DNA from: Holothuria scabra
Lineage: Eukaryota > Echinodermata > Holothuroidea > Aspidochirotida > Holothuriidae
Length of the DNA stretch: 64,000 bases
Reading direction: 5' to 3'
Assembly: GCA_037179385.1 (NCBI GenBank)
Contig: CM074180.1
Coordinates: 31,911,455-31,975,454, forward strand
This document shows, piece after piece, positions 46,801 through 51,857 of this stretch. Made by a program: the position numbers and the translations under genes. The first letter of the stretch is position 1. The number at the start of each line of letters is the position of its first letter. The notes under the pieces are model-generated. The model was not told the DNA's origin. It was given only the letters and a program-made list of their open reading frames with translations, and did no database searches.

Positions 46801-49785
46801 TCCACTTGAACCAATAGGTTGGAAACTGGGCCGTAAAACTACATCTAACTAACTACAGTAATCCTGTTTAAAACACAGCTGTATATGTTAGGTCTATTAT
46901 ATAAGCATCTGAAGATGAAAAGGGTGATCAGTTATTCTTTGTTTTTTCAGTTTTAAGTTTTCGTGTCCTTTTGAAGACAGATCTGATTTATGCAGCAGAA
47001 CCCTTTATCTGGTTTCACCTTGGTTCTTTGCCTCAGTAAGATGAGGTTTTATAGCTCAGTTCCAAACCAATTTGCTTAATTTGGGATTACCTACTTGCTC
47101 ACTGTGTGGATCACTGGCTTGATTTCCTTACTTCATGGCTTATGCTGAGCACCAAGCACAAAGGCAATAGGTTCCTTTTCATGTCTTTGCCTGAGAGTCA
47201 GGAGAACTTAGAAAAGGTACTGATGATAATCATATTGATATTGATTCTGTACCTCCTTCCACAACCCACCAGTTTAAGATACAGCAAATTGCAAGCTTAT
47301 AAGTAGAACCTTCAATTTTTCACAAAAATGTTGAATCTTGTACTTTTGTTTGGAAGTTACAACAATTAAAAAGAGAAAATGTTGTGATGATGAGATAGCT
47401 AGTCTTCAAAAAATATCACAGATTACCCAAACTACAGATGTTTGCAATGAGGTCAAAATGTAGGTGTCGTCTACAAAATGTAACTATTTAGACCACTGTG
47501 GTAGATATTTAACCACTTTTTAACAGCAAAATATTGAGAATTTTACTTCAAGCAAAACTAACCTAGTGACCTTAAAGTACTTTTTGATGGCTTCATCAAA
47601 GTATGAAGTCATAGGATATGTTGGAGATTTGACCAAAGCAAGATGGATAGCTGTAGCTGATGGTGGTTTGAAAGAATCTGCTGGGGTGGGTGTCTCACAG
47701 CTGATTGTTTGAATTGCATGTAGCTCCTCCTCTTTTGCGGCCTTTTCAATCCAGGAGAACAAAAGAAGAAAATAAAATGGTCATCTCATGTTCCACAACA
47801 CAGGTCTTAAAGGGAATACCCCTTTTTTTTATAACATGCAAATTTTCATTTATTTTTCAAGTTTCTTAATTTCACAACCACACTGTTAAATGACACTGAG
47901 AATAATGGATTATTTGAAAAGTGGCTATCACAGAAAAAAAAAATCAAATATTTGTTGCCCTATAATAAGGGATTTTGCAGCTCCAAACTTGAAAAACTTC
48001 AAGCAATGAAACTTCCATAATGCATATTTAGGTGGCAACACTCTAAATATATGAGATAAGTGAACTTAACTTAGTGCCACAGGAAGATCTGTCCATGTAT
48101 ATATAAATACACTGTATGAAAAATTCATGTTCCTTTTGAGTGTCAGATTGACAGATAAAACATTAAAAATGGATTACTATTGTTCATTAGTTATTATTGT
48201 TGTAGGTGATGGACCTAGTCAATTTCCTGATCCTGGCTAGTGTCCTAATTGTTAATTCTGATGGATTCACGATAGCCACTTCTAATCCTTAATTTAATAC
48301 AACTTATTTGGGTAAAGAAAGCTGTCTGTGTTTCCAGAGAGAGAGGGGAGCCTTACAGCTGAGGAGGAATTCTGTGTGGAATTGAAAAAGCTTTCCCTCC
48401 CCAAGTAAGTCTTCTGAAGTGTTGAAGGTGGTCATCCTAAATCCATCAAAATCATTCTGTGATTATGTTGCATAAATATTTACCCGAACAAACACCACAG
48501 CATCAGGCTGAATGAGAGGTGCTGGGTGGGTATGTAGGTTAAACCATATAATTGGTGACACTGCAACTTCATCTGGTCTGAGCACAAGATCTGCTTTGGG
48601 GAGAAGAAAAGGGGCGTGGAAGCCACTGTGGGCTAGCTTCTCTTTATCTTTGGTATCTTCATGCACAAAAATCTGAGAGATGTGTGACCTGGATGAAACA
48701 TTCTCCACCCGAGGGCTGCTTATTCCACTGTCATCTGTACTCTGAGTTGCATCAACCTTGGATCCATCATCTTTATCTATTCCATCTGTACTTGATGTGC
48801 TTGGCTCTGCACCTGGAGGAAAGGACTCTGAGAGGGAGACCACTACCCAGGTTCCACTGGAAACACCCAGCTGCTTTAAAGCCACCCTGCTCACAAAAAT
48901 TTGGTATCCTATCTCACATACACTTTCCTTCAAACTGGAAGCTTTCTGAAGAGTTGACAGCTTGGGAACTAGAACTGGTTTTAATGCAATTAATTTAAGA
49001 TTCTGTCCTTGATCATTAGTTACTTGAGATGTTGATGGCACTGAGTTGGGAGCATGTGATGAAATGGTCAAATCATCACCCATGCTTTGCTGCCTCGATG
49101 GAAAGGCCTGAGGAACCACATCTAAGTCTGTTGAAGATATATCTGTGATTATTACAGATGTGTTCACAGAAATAACACCTTGAACAATAGGTTCACACTC
49201 AAGGGTTAAAATATCCTGATAAAACTGCAAACTGTATGCTTCATCTTGATTTAACACTGGTATGATTGGAGCCAAGAACGAGTCATGCAGTCGAGCAAGA
49301 ACCCGCTGCTGGCAGACTGATACAAGCAAACCAGTACTGAAGACTCTGTTCTTTGCCCATTCATAGCACCTTTTTGTCTTAGCACCATAGACAACCTTTG
49401 TAAGGGGGAATGCCTTCACTGGTCGAATGAACACATCCTCCTCAAAGGGAATTTTGTAATGTTCATGAAAAACATCAGTTGCATACAAAGGAATAACATC
49501 TGGTAACTCTGCAACCTGGTTAAGAGTCACAGATTTACGTACCAAATCATCTTCAAGTATGCGCAGACACACAAACAAAGCAGGCTGTTTAGTATCTCCT
49601 TTGTTTGGTTTGTCTCTTTCAAGTCTTAAAGACACCACAGTGAAACTGGATAGACGATCTCCAAAAAACTGGGTAGAGCAACTCTTCGAAATGCCCAAAT
49701 GTAAAGGATTGTGGTCCACTTCAAAATTAAATCTGGCAAACTTTGCCCTTGTTTCAGATCGTGTACCCCGCAAGTATGCAGCCAT
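1766..49785 (-). CDS. PEX6: PEX6, peroxisomal AAA+ ATPase (5' part, 8 exons, runs off the left edge)
   Basis: PEX6 pairs with PEX1 in a hexameric AAA+ motor on the peroxisome membrane that pulls ubiquitinated PEX5 out for reuse. Exons join as 48484-49785, 47563-47741, 45742-45925, 44552-44700, 41227-41411, 40591-40668, 32570-32727 and 1766-1867, all minus strand, all with GT donors and AG acceptors and with phases that match at every junction, giving 779 codons. The N-terminal part covers residues 1 to about 600; D1 has its P-loop GPTGCGKST at 619-627 and sensor-1 region VVIATTTN. The Walker B position reads CIFLMRNV, lacking the acidic pair, as expected for the inactive D1 of the PEX6 family. 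The second, active ATPase domain is outside the window. Three GPCR genes sit inside intron 7. The order and spacing of D1 elements fit PEX6 better than PEX1 or VCP. Confidence 0.93.
1868..5696. other. PEX6 intron 7, first gene-free part
   Basis: Apart from the tandem repeat at 4783-4980, no gene or defined element is visible. No conserved promoter motif was identified before the receptor at 5697. Confidence 0.6.
4783..4980 (+). repeat. Local two-copy tandem repeat
   Basis: Two diverged units, about 75 bp matching and about 130 bp apart, share CATACATAGGTTCCT, CCCAAGT and ATTCTGT. No coding signal. Confidence 0.65.
5697..6635 (+). CDS. Class A (rhodopsin-like) GPCR, intronless, 312 aa
   Basis: Complete seven-helix receptor in one exon, nested in PEX6 intron 7 on the opposite strand. 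Visible landmarks: GN at 37-38 (helix 1), NMAFAD with D66 (helix 2), C94 at the top of helix 3, NRY 118-120 in place of DRY, C173 in loop 2 for the disulphide, a basic third loop, CWIP 255-258 (helix 6) and NPIIY 290-294 (helix 7). The tail after helix 7 is only about 18 residues with no palmitoylation Cys. NRY, the NGCY loop-2 motif and the EVAITKMM entry to helix 6 recall the melatonin/moody/Tre1-like branch, but the ligand cannot be named. The start is the first ATG; stops precede it. It is 1.9 kb from its closest paralogue. Confidence 0.93.
   Translation: MDELQFFPTQIVETISLPFATALFSVTITIVLLSTLGNTLVILSILRKNVLRHSSNLLFANMAFADILTSFFAVLVFGVRFLWPDFLLDREIQCEIWLLCYISCTNASLTTLQCLSINRYLLITRPRFVYERFFSKIKTQMMVAAIWIWSFLTSYLTLFVCGSVEYTPSLNGCYTKEGDLRSWTCLTVIIVISVISCIFIMPTFSILTLCTIRKSYKRVQNVQLNPISAKNCILSKHEVAITKMMVIVLVLFILCWIPYCVTHFVNYQKFHSKKVNFVVATVALMNTAVNPIIYTSMNKPLRSSLLEMMSIK
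6636..8519. other. Spacer between the two plus-strand GPCRs
   Basis: AT-rich, with a TA run near 6950 and a worn G/C repeat at 7080-7262. No coding sequence. Not a copy of the receptor 3' or 5' flanks as far as can be seen by eye. Confidence 0.6.
7080..7262 (+). repeat. Dispersed G/C-homopolymer repeat (GTGGCTACC type)
   Basis: GTGGTGTAGCCACAGAGG, a GGGGGG...CCCCCCCCCC block, and CACAACCCTGGCTACC make up a decayed interspersed repeat. Related pieces: 10175-10225, 61470-61545 and 63195-63265, each with a long G or C run beside a TAGCC/TGGCTACG motif. Confidence 0.5.
8520..9456 (+). pseudogene. Class A GPCR paralogue with a single-base frameshift
   Basis: Close paralogue of the 5697 gene, same strand. 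Frame one (8520-9227) runs from MDLSTTEPQI through helices 1-5 with G36-N37, C93, NRY 117-119 and C172, then ends in the third inner loop. Another frame (to 9456) carries KEELAITKMM, helix 6 CWLPY and helix 7 NPLIY. Alignment with the intact gene puts the break at about codon 221, at the AAAA run 9182-9185: reading one A fewer rejoins the frames without loss. Every landmark is otherwise intact, so this may be a very young pseudogene, a polymorphism, or a base-calling error. The 22 bp between the two open frames is too short for an intron. The 3' flank has a small ACATGGTTGAA-type repeat. Confidence 0.85.
9470..9555 (+). repeat. Small minisatellite 3' of the second GPCR
   Basis: Repeated ACATGGTTGAAACATCAA units, five or so, beginning 14 bp after the receptor stop codon. 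Confidence 0.75.
9556..15016. other. PEX6 intron 7, gene-free
   Basis: Mixed AT-rich DNA with a C-run repeat near 10175-10225 and scattered TACAGTA motifs. Open frames here have no family resemblance. Confidence 0.55.
15017..15825. mobile_element. TA-flanked MITE-like transposon with 25 bp perfect inverted ends, 809 bp
   Basis: Both ends begin CCGTATTTACTCTATTAAAC and match for 25 bp before G/C-rich subterminal blocks that again share GGGGGCGTTTATTAGAG. TA dinucleotides at 15015-15016 and 15826-15827 fit a TA target duplication as in Tc1/mariner-type or IS3EU-type elements. No transposase frame is present. Confidence 0.85.
15828..19709. other. PEX6 intron 7, gene-free
   Basis: 15840-16400 is very AT-rich with short AAGCATAAGCATAAGC repeats. 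17110-17160 is a C/T-rich tract. Nothing coding. Confidence 0.55.
19710..20705 (-). CDS. Class A (rhodopsin-like) GPCR, intronless, 331 aa
   Basis: Third receptor of the same subfamily in PEX6 intron 7, in the same sense as PEX6. Two N-glycosylation sites lie in the outer N-terminus (N4, N16). Landmarks: D66, C94, true DRY 118-120, ICGEVTY and NGCY in loop 2 (C173), CWLP 255-258, NPIVY 290-294, a possible palmitoylated C311, and a 30-residue tail with R/T/S-rich sequence. The helix 1 GN pair is replaced by GS (residues 37-38), losing the most conserved helix 1 asparagine. Landmark positions equal those of the 5697 receptor, so the two align almost without gaps up to helix 7. Ligand unknown. 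Confidence 0.94.
   Translation of the reverse strand: MANSNTSISESYEPANYTVAVFLTLLNGVMLVVGCCGSILVVTAIYLFKRLHTTSNALIASLSISDFGALVVGFVAIVLGLFYGEIMAENIWVCSFLIHVAFLFVFASLGTLQCIAVDRYLIITKPRQVYRQYFSRLGTGVVLLGTWLLAAFLVVLTFTICGEVTYVTEINGCYIDNMHLKSWWCMTAVLTLACFTCMISIPLFFVLTFCKIRRTRRKVEASAINKNGFKNQVLSKEEVAVTRMMLVVYITFLVCWLPMLIVHLAHYNKYPNFIVHYGACILALFNSALNPIVYAGMNRLLRRSFIKIIKCRPRTNRTDTSFSLNHTATAN
20706..25789. other. PEX6 intron 7, gene-free, upstream of the minus-strand GPCR
   Basis: Would include the promoter of the 19710-20705 receptor, which I cannot pick out. No further receptor copy is visible on either strand. Confidence 0.55.
25790..26090 (+). repeat. Diverged satellite units of the 37965 family
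   Basis: Two worn units carry GATGACCCCACATGACCTTTGA, CTCCACCAAAAACAA and TCATCTACATGCCATATATG, ending in a C run of about 13 at 26070. Confidence 0.6.
26188..26609. mobile_element. MITE with long inverted ends, 422 bp
   Basis: The left end AAAGGCCAGGTCACACTACA and the right end inverted AAAGCCCAGGTCACACTACA continue matching through GATATCG and ATTGGATT. A second inner inverted match includes ACTCACAAAAAT and GGAGGAG blocks, so the arms reach about 75-90 bp. No reading frame; no clear target duplication. Confidence 0.75.
26866..26975 (+). repeat. Short remnant of the 37965 family with its terminal hairpin
   Basis: Contains TCTGACCTCGAATGACTCCA and a spacer, then TTCCTTGCCAACCTTCTGCAAGGAA, the same end hairpin with changes in the loop. 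Confidence 0.5.
26976..30865. other. PEX6 intron 7, gene-free
   Basis: AT-rich with the small minisatellite at 27270-27370. No gene or bounded element recognised. Confidence 0.55.
27270..27370 (+). repeat. Imperfect minisatellite
   Basis: Four units like GCTTCAAAAGGTTTACTG. Confidence 0.6.
30866..30943. other. 78 nt hairpin, precursor-like
   Basis: CACTGGCGATGAAAC pairs with GTTTCATTGCCAGTG (15 pairs, one G-U), and after an internal loop GTTATGACA pairs with TGTTATAGC around a loop near TGCTGCGGG. It lies in PEX6 intron 7 at the broken edge of a family B MITE. Could be a small RNA precursor or the relic of a fold-back repeat. Confidence 0.5.
30950..31207 (-). mobile_element. MITE family B, partial reverse-oriented copy
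   Basis: On the minus strand it starts AAAGGCCCAGATCTCACC and follows the family through TCCTCATCCAGATACAATC, GCTTCAGGGTGAGTAT, AATCAAAACACTCTC and AAGCTTTGG, then loses similarity near 30950, where an unrelated hairpin (30866-30943) begins. Confidence 0.68.
31208..32569. other. PEX6 intron 7, 5' end
   Basis: The part of intron 7 nearest exon 7 on the gene strand. No gene or defined repeat recognised. Confidence 0.55.
32570..32727 (-). CDS. PEX6: PEX6 exon 7 (D1 sensor-1 region)
   Basis: 158 bp, two bases in, phase 0 out. It encodes DPRVIDSLRETI...WPLVVIATTTNVRSVPADLQACFLHHVEMS. The VVIATT block with PADLQ-F-H-VE is diagnostic for PEX6 D1. Acceptor GGGTAG, donor GTAAGT. It stands about 7.9 kb from exon 6 and 30.7 kb from exon 8. 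Confidence 0.93.
32868..33130 (+). mobile_element. tRNA-derived SINE candidate, second family
   Basis: The head has A-box-like TGGCCCAGTGGATAAAGGC and B-box-like AGTTCAATTCCTGGCCC at tRNA spacing, followed by about 170 bp of unrelated body. It lies 140 bp upstream of PEX6 exon 7 on the other strand. No clear target duplication, so limits are approximate. Confidence 0.6.
33265..34000 (+). repeat. Recent tandem duplication, 2 x 368 bp
   Basis: 33265-33632 and 33633-34000 are nearly identical (CCAAACTAGAGGAGCATAGC ... CCCTTCGATCC), differing at only a handful of bases. In PEX6 intron 6, about 0.5 kb upstream of exon 7 on the gene strand. No protein is encoded. Confidence 0.9.
35270..35480 (+). 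repeat. Remnant satellite units of the 37965 family
   Basis: TTGACCTCATGTGACCCAAA, ATGACCTTTCGATCCC, AACAATAGTGATCACC and GAGATCCCTCACAGTTAT follow the unit consensus. Confidence 0.5.
35752..35815. repeat. GC-rich palindromic patch with nested inverted repeats
   Basis: ACCCCGCG near 35753 and CGCGGGGT near 35810 bracket GAGGTAA/TTACCTC and two GCTCGAG copies. Unusually CpG-rich for this AT-rich intron. Confidence 0.55.
37965..38643 (+). repeat. Satellite core + (CA)n + terminal hairpin composite (Pearl/HINE-like)
   Basis: About five diverged tandem units of roughly 128 bp, each with GACCCCAAATGACCTTTGACC, CATCTACTCAATATGG and GATAT(C)GTGTTTACAAG, lead into a CA microsatellite (about 38552-38597). 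Then comes a spacer CGACATCACCATCGCATA and an 11 bp hairpin GATTCCTTGCC/GGCAAGGAATC (38615-38643). This order of tandem core, microsatellite and end hairpin is that of Helitron-related Pearl/HINE elements known in marine invertebrates. Diverged pieces occur at 25790-26090, 26866-26975 and 35270-35480. Confidence 0.7.
38552..38597 (+). repeat. (CA)n microsatellite
   Basis: A CACACA run interrupted twice by TA, internal to the satellite composite. Confidence 0.9.
38646..38852 (+). mobile_element. 5'-truncated copy of the same SINE with an internal duplication
   Basis: Shares GAGTAGGAAAAACAAG(T/C)CAGTGA, GCTGTAAAACCTCATCTAAC and the CTAA-type end with the 46610 SINE. The block ending GAGTAGGAAAAACAAGTCAG occurs twice, about 63 bp apart. 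It abuts the satellite composite at 37965-38643. Confidence 0.7.
39331..39677. mobile_element. MITE family A, copy 2 (347 bp, opposite orientation)
   Basis: Ends AAGGGAAATATTG and inverted AAGGGAAGTATTG; TTA/TA at the borders. It is the reverse-complement relative of 1388-1735, with scattered substitutions, in PEX6 intron 6. Confidence 0.78.
39879..40244. mobile_element. hAT-like non-autonomous element with GGTTGTCC repeats, 366 bp
   Basis: Ends are CAGGCCTCGATTTTC and the inverse CAGGGCTCGATTTTC, typical hAT-style CAGG starts. GTAGT flanks both sides (39874-39878, 40245-40249); only five bases match, so the duplication may be eroded. Inside are at least six copies of TGGTTGTCC in both orientations. 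Confidence 0.72.
40591..40668 (-). CDS. PEX6: PEX6 exon 6 (D1 degenerate Walker B)
   Basis: 78 bp small exon, two bases in, one out. It encodes GISVPCIFLMRNVHALAKDRDGEE. In active AAA+ domains the hydrophobic strand ends Asp-Glu; here it ends Arg-Asn, so D1 can bind but probably not hydrolyse ATP, as in PEX6 generally. The KDRDG motif after it is shared with vertebrate PEX6. Acceptor TTTCTAG, donor GTTAGT. Confidence 0.92.
41227..41411 (-). CDS. PEX6: PEX6 exon 5 (D1 Walker A)
   Basis: 185 bp, one base in, one base out. It encodes SLLLIGPTGCGKSTVVRAVC with an intact nucleotide-binding P-loop (K625, S626), then HCYSVNCYSLLADTSAATEAKIKVAFFK. The last segment corresponds to the family's conserved CSSL-A-SS-A-ET-L block. 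Acceptor TCTTTTAG, donor GTAACG. Confidence 0.94.
41456..41752 (+). mobile_element. MITE family B, copy in PEX6 intron 4
   Basis: Starts AAAGGCAGTTACTCAC and ends with the inverse of AAAGGCAGTCATTTCTC. The interior holds ACTTAAGCCCCTCCCACAAC, CATCC-TATCCAGACA and GCAGGGTGAGTA, shared with 61893-62206 and 30950-31207. Its left end begins only 45 bp upstream of exon 5. Confidence 0.7.
42127..42294 (-). other. Unassigned coding-like segment (possible exon or fragment of an unknown gene)
   Basis: In PEX6 intron 4, minus strand. An open stretch reads AIMQEWFSKYNFGHLFDIAEGF then PGVVTGKRGVIFRLTSNVGD, and stops at a usable GTAAAC donor at 42126 after ...VQTG. Residue composition looks like a folded protein rather than random sequence. 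The 5' side dissolves into a TACAGTA-type minisatellite, where only a weak acceptor is present. It does not fit any part of PEX6, and I do not recognise the family. It could be an alternative exon, a decayed gene copy or chance. Confidence 0.3.
44430..44448 (+). repeat. A homopolymer run
   Basis: An uninterrupted A run of about 18 in PEX6 intron 4; no retroposed gene precedes it that I can recognise. Confidence 0.8.
44552..44700 (-). CDS. PEX6: PEX6 exon 4 (linker into D1)
   Basis: 149 bp, phase 0 in, two bases out. It encodes SGASSSFIPATADV...HPVWRSPLPPGLVRYISEVEDIICPFIQR, the linker and lead-in helix before D1. LPPGL followed by a helix ending about 25 residues before the P-loop is the layout of other PEX6 proteins. 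Acceptor CTTTCTAG, donor GTGAGC. Confidence 0.9.
45742..45925 (-). CDS. PEX6: PEX6 exon 3
   Basis: 184 bp; it takes one base to complete Arg and leaves phase 0. The product VVSEGDVICLTTND is the family block equivalent to the VV-EGDVL motif of vertebrate PEX6. It then runs through a strand-rich segment, YYKITKILPV, and ends ...HTNVFQ. Acceptor CTGTTTAG, donor GTTTGT. Confidence 0.9.
46610..46863 (+). mobile_element. tRNA-derived SINE, complete, 254 bp
   Basis: The head resembles tRNA: an A-box-like TGGTCTAACGGTGGAGC and B-box-like GGGTTCACTTCCC, with an anticodon-arm shape TCCGC-CTCCCGT-GCGGA suggesting Gly(CCC)-like ancestry. The acceptor stem does not pair, so it is no working tRNA. The body has GAGTAGGGAAAACAAGCCAG and the end CATCTAACTAACTA. 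A 10 bp direct repeat CTGTTTAAAA flanks it (46600-46609, 46864-46873). It sits in PEX6 intron 2. Confidence 0.82.
47563..47741 (-). CDS. PEX6: PEX6 exon 2
   Basis: 179 bp, phase 0 in, two bases out. It encodes AAKEEELHA... to ...KKYFKVTR, where the last codon is split AG|A. The part ALVKSPTYPM...FDEAIKKYFKV matches the conserved PEX6 block just before the second N-terminal domain, a short strand followed by a tyrosine- or phenylalanine-rich helix. The donor is GTTAGT. The acceptor is the weaker GAAAAG after a long T/C tract, so the exact 5' end is less certain than the others. Confidence 0.82.
48484..49785 (-). CDS. PEX6: PEX6 exon 1 coding part (N-terminal domains, 434 codons)
   Basis: A 1302 bp exon beginning MAAYLRGTR and ending ...VVFVR at a GTAAAT donor, phase 0. 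It encodes the long, poorly conserved N-terminal region that in PEX6 proteins forms double-psi-barrel-like folds. A Ser/Thr/Asp-rich stretch at about residues 335-385 looks disordered. The start codon has A at -3 and G at +4, a good animal context, and no in-frame ATG lies between it and the splice acceptor at 49861. It is longer than the matching part of the human protein, so full-length protein probably exceeds 1000 residues. Confidence 0.88.
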
Positions 49786-49860
49786 TGTCTAGCAAAACTT
49801 TGAGTTTGTAAAGATGATAGCCCAAGTACCATTTGATTGATCTTGCTTCACTGAAAGTAC
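49786..49860 (-). other. Probable PEX6 5' UTR piece after a splice acceptor
   Basis: Reading the minus strand, a pyrimidine-rich tract ending TTCAG stops at 49861, so a 75 bp untranslated stretch plus exon 1 coding sequence would form one exon, with a separate non-coding first exon further right that I could not place. The leader holds an ATG at 49832 in another frame (see findings). Confidence 0.5.
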
Positions 49861-51421
49861 CTGAAAAAGGGAAGAAGAATAAGAAATTAACTCAAATACT
49901 ACCTACATGTGAAAGACTATCCATTAAAACAGGGCATATACAGTAATATAATATTTAAATCCAACAACTCCAAGATTTTCAGAAGTTACCTATGGTCCAA
50001 ACAGTTGCAAACACACTATTTACATTGGAATTCATATTAATACAATAAAATTACTGAATTTGCAGAGCAGAAAAATTAAAACCACTCATTGAGAAGAATA
50101 CATTTGGAGAAAAATCTAGACAAATGATACTTTAAAAACAATAAAAACACAACTTACAACTAGGGATTGAAATAACTGGGGCTTGTGGGTTCATTGCCTG
50201 TAAATAATTCAAGTCTAATTGAACAGTTTAAACTAGAACCCCTTTATGCAGCTCAAAGCCTGTATTTGGTATAATGAGTGTAACACAGGATTTGCAAAAA
50301 AATTTCAACAAAAAGTTCAGTACATATTTCTCTGACATGAAAATATCTGCATGTAATAGTGTAGTAATGTGAGTTTGTTACGGCAGTACCATAGCCCTAA
50401 ATTTGAATCAGGCCCTACATGCTATGGCCCATTGTATGTGGTACAGTAGTATTCAGAGAATAGTCCATACTTAAGTACTGTACTCAGTGTTCTCCCGCCT
50501 TTAAATTTACAAGCCCGCACAAAAACATTGGCCGCCCAGACAAGTATTCACTTCAACCAAGCGTGTTTGCACTATTTGAGCAAATGCATGCTGAAATACA
50601 GTACAGCCCTCATGGTGGACATATTTTTCACAGGAACTGCAACTGCACCTACAGTTTGCACTATATATAATAATAATAACAAAGGAGACAGTACACATTC
50701 GACACCTGCTAAGAAGACAAGGTGAACTTCAACAGAAAATCTCTGTTAAAAACTTTGTGACTGGCTCCATACCCCAATGATTACATACTTCCAGCCAATC
50801 ACAACTCACAACATATCCATGCAACTTCAGTGTGTAAAGCTAGGTAGAGGATCTCGCAATTTTTTCAATGGAACCTTGTAAAAAAAAAACCTTGTATATG
50901 TATAGGTGGGAAAAATAGATAAATTGATGATATTCTACTGTGACATCTCTTGACATTTGGAAAATTAAAGACCCCATTCCCAATTTTATTAGGGCTTAGC
51001 CTTAGGGCATCCTTGATACATGTGGGTCTACAGTGTGTTAAGGCCTTTGGATACATGTCTCACCATGATTCGAAAGAAGAAGCAAATCAAATCCATGAAA
51101 TATTACTGTCACAGTGACTTTTAGGGAAATCAGAGGCTCACTACAGTAGGCTACAGTAAGATCCTACGCCTAGTTCTGGGAGAAGAGTAAGTGTAGGCCT
51201 TGGCCCCATGCTGTATATACAGTGCCAAATATCTTCGGTGTAAGGTAAAGACATAATTACACTCCAATTCGATAATATGATTTTCCTGCCTTTTGCATAC
51301 CTAATAGGCCTACTTAAATTGGTACTAGCCTACACCAGTTTGTCCTGGCATGTTGGTATAAAAAGACTACTGTTCAAATTCAGCAGCTCAAATACTGTAA
51401 CAACTTTCCAATATGGCCAGT
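49861..51421. other. Upstream of PEX6, promoter side
   Basis: Should hold the non-coding first exon and promoter. No TATA box, CpG island or clear first exon can be defended from the sequence. Confidence 0.5.
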
Positions 51422-51830
51422 CCCTTACAAAAATTTCCAGTACCTACATTTCCTGTAGGAATCCTGTAGGAAATGCACATTTCCTGCAGGAAGTAAGCCA
51501 TTTCCAATAGGAATCTTAAGATTCCTACAGGAATTTCAGTTTTCCCACATAGGAATTTAGCGTGTAAATTCCTAATACAATGACCACTGCATTCATTGGA
51601 ACAAGAGAGGAAGTCCATTGTCATTGGTCATTAAAGCCTACTGAGTCACAACAAAGAATCTTTCCAATCTGTCCTTTGTGCCTGTGTAAAGCAATGGACT
51701 TGACAATATGTTGTAGCATAGCAGCACAGCGTATTGCTTCAGTGCAGTAACAGGCCTCATGGCATTAGGGCTGGAAAAATAGTGCTAGTCTGGCTCTAGA
51801 GCAGTGATTATATAATGGTCAGAATTACTG

Positions 51831-51857
51831 CTCTTCTTCTTCTTCTTCTTCTTCTTC
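51831..51857 (+). repeat. (CTT)n microsatellite, the LINE 3' tail
   Basis: About nine CTT units directly at the 3' end of the minus-strand LINE, so they read as (AAG)n on the element strand. Confidence 0.85.

Larger units (their letters stand above)
44701..47562. other. PEX6 introns 3 and 2
   Basis: Apart from exon 3 and the SINE at 46610-46863, the only notable patch is 45120-45190, CCACACGTGGGTAGGATATG and CCACCTGTCGTGAAAGGTGA, which looks like a dispersed retroelement fragment that I cannot name. Confidence 0.5.

Noticed and set aside
46552..46809. An 85-codon frame
   Set aside because: It covers a SINE and its tRNA head; codons reflect the repeat.
49626..49832. The 68-codon frame from 49832 as the true PEX6 start
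   Set aside because: It is in another frame and shows no family match; the MAAYLRG frame is long and continues into conserved exons.
50490..50560. A hAT end starting AGTGTTCTCCCGCC
   Set aside because: The start looks like some hAT ends, but no inverted partner was found to the right.
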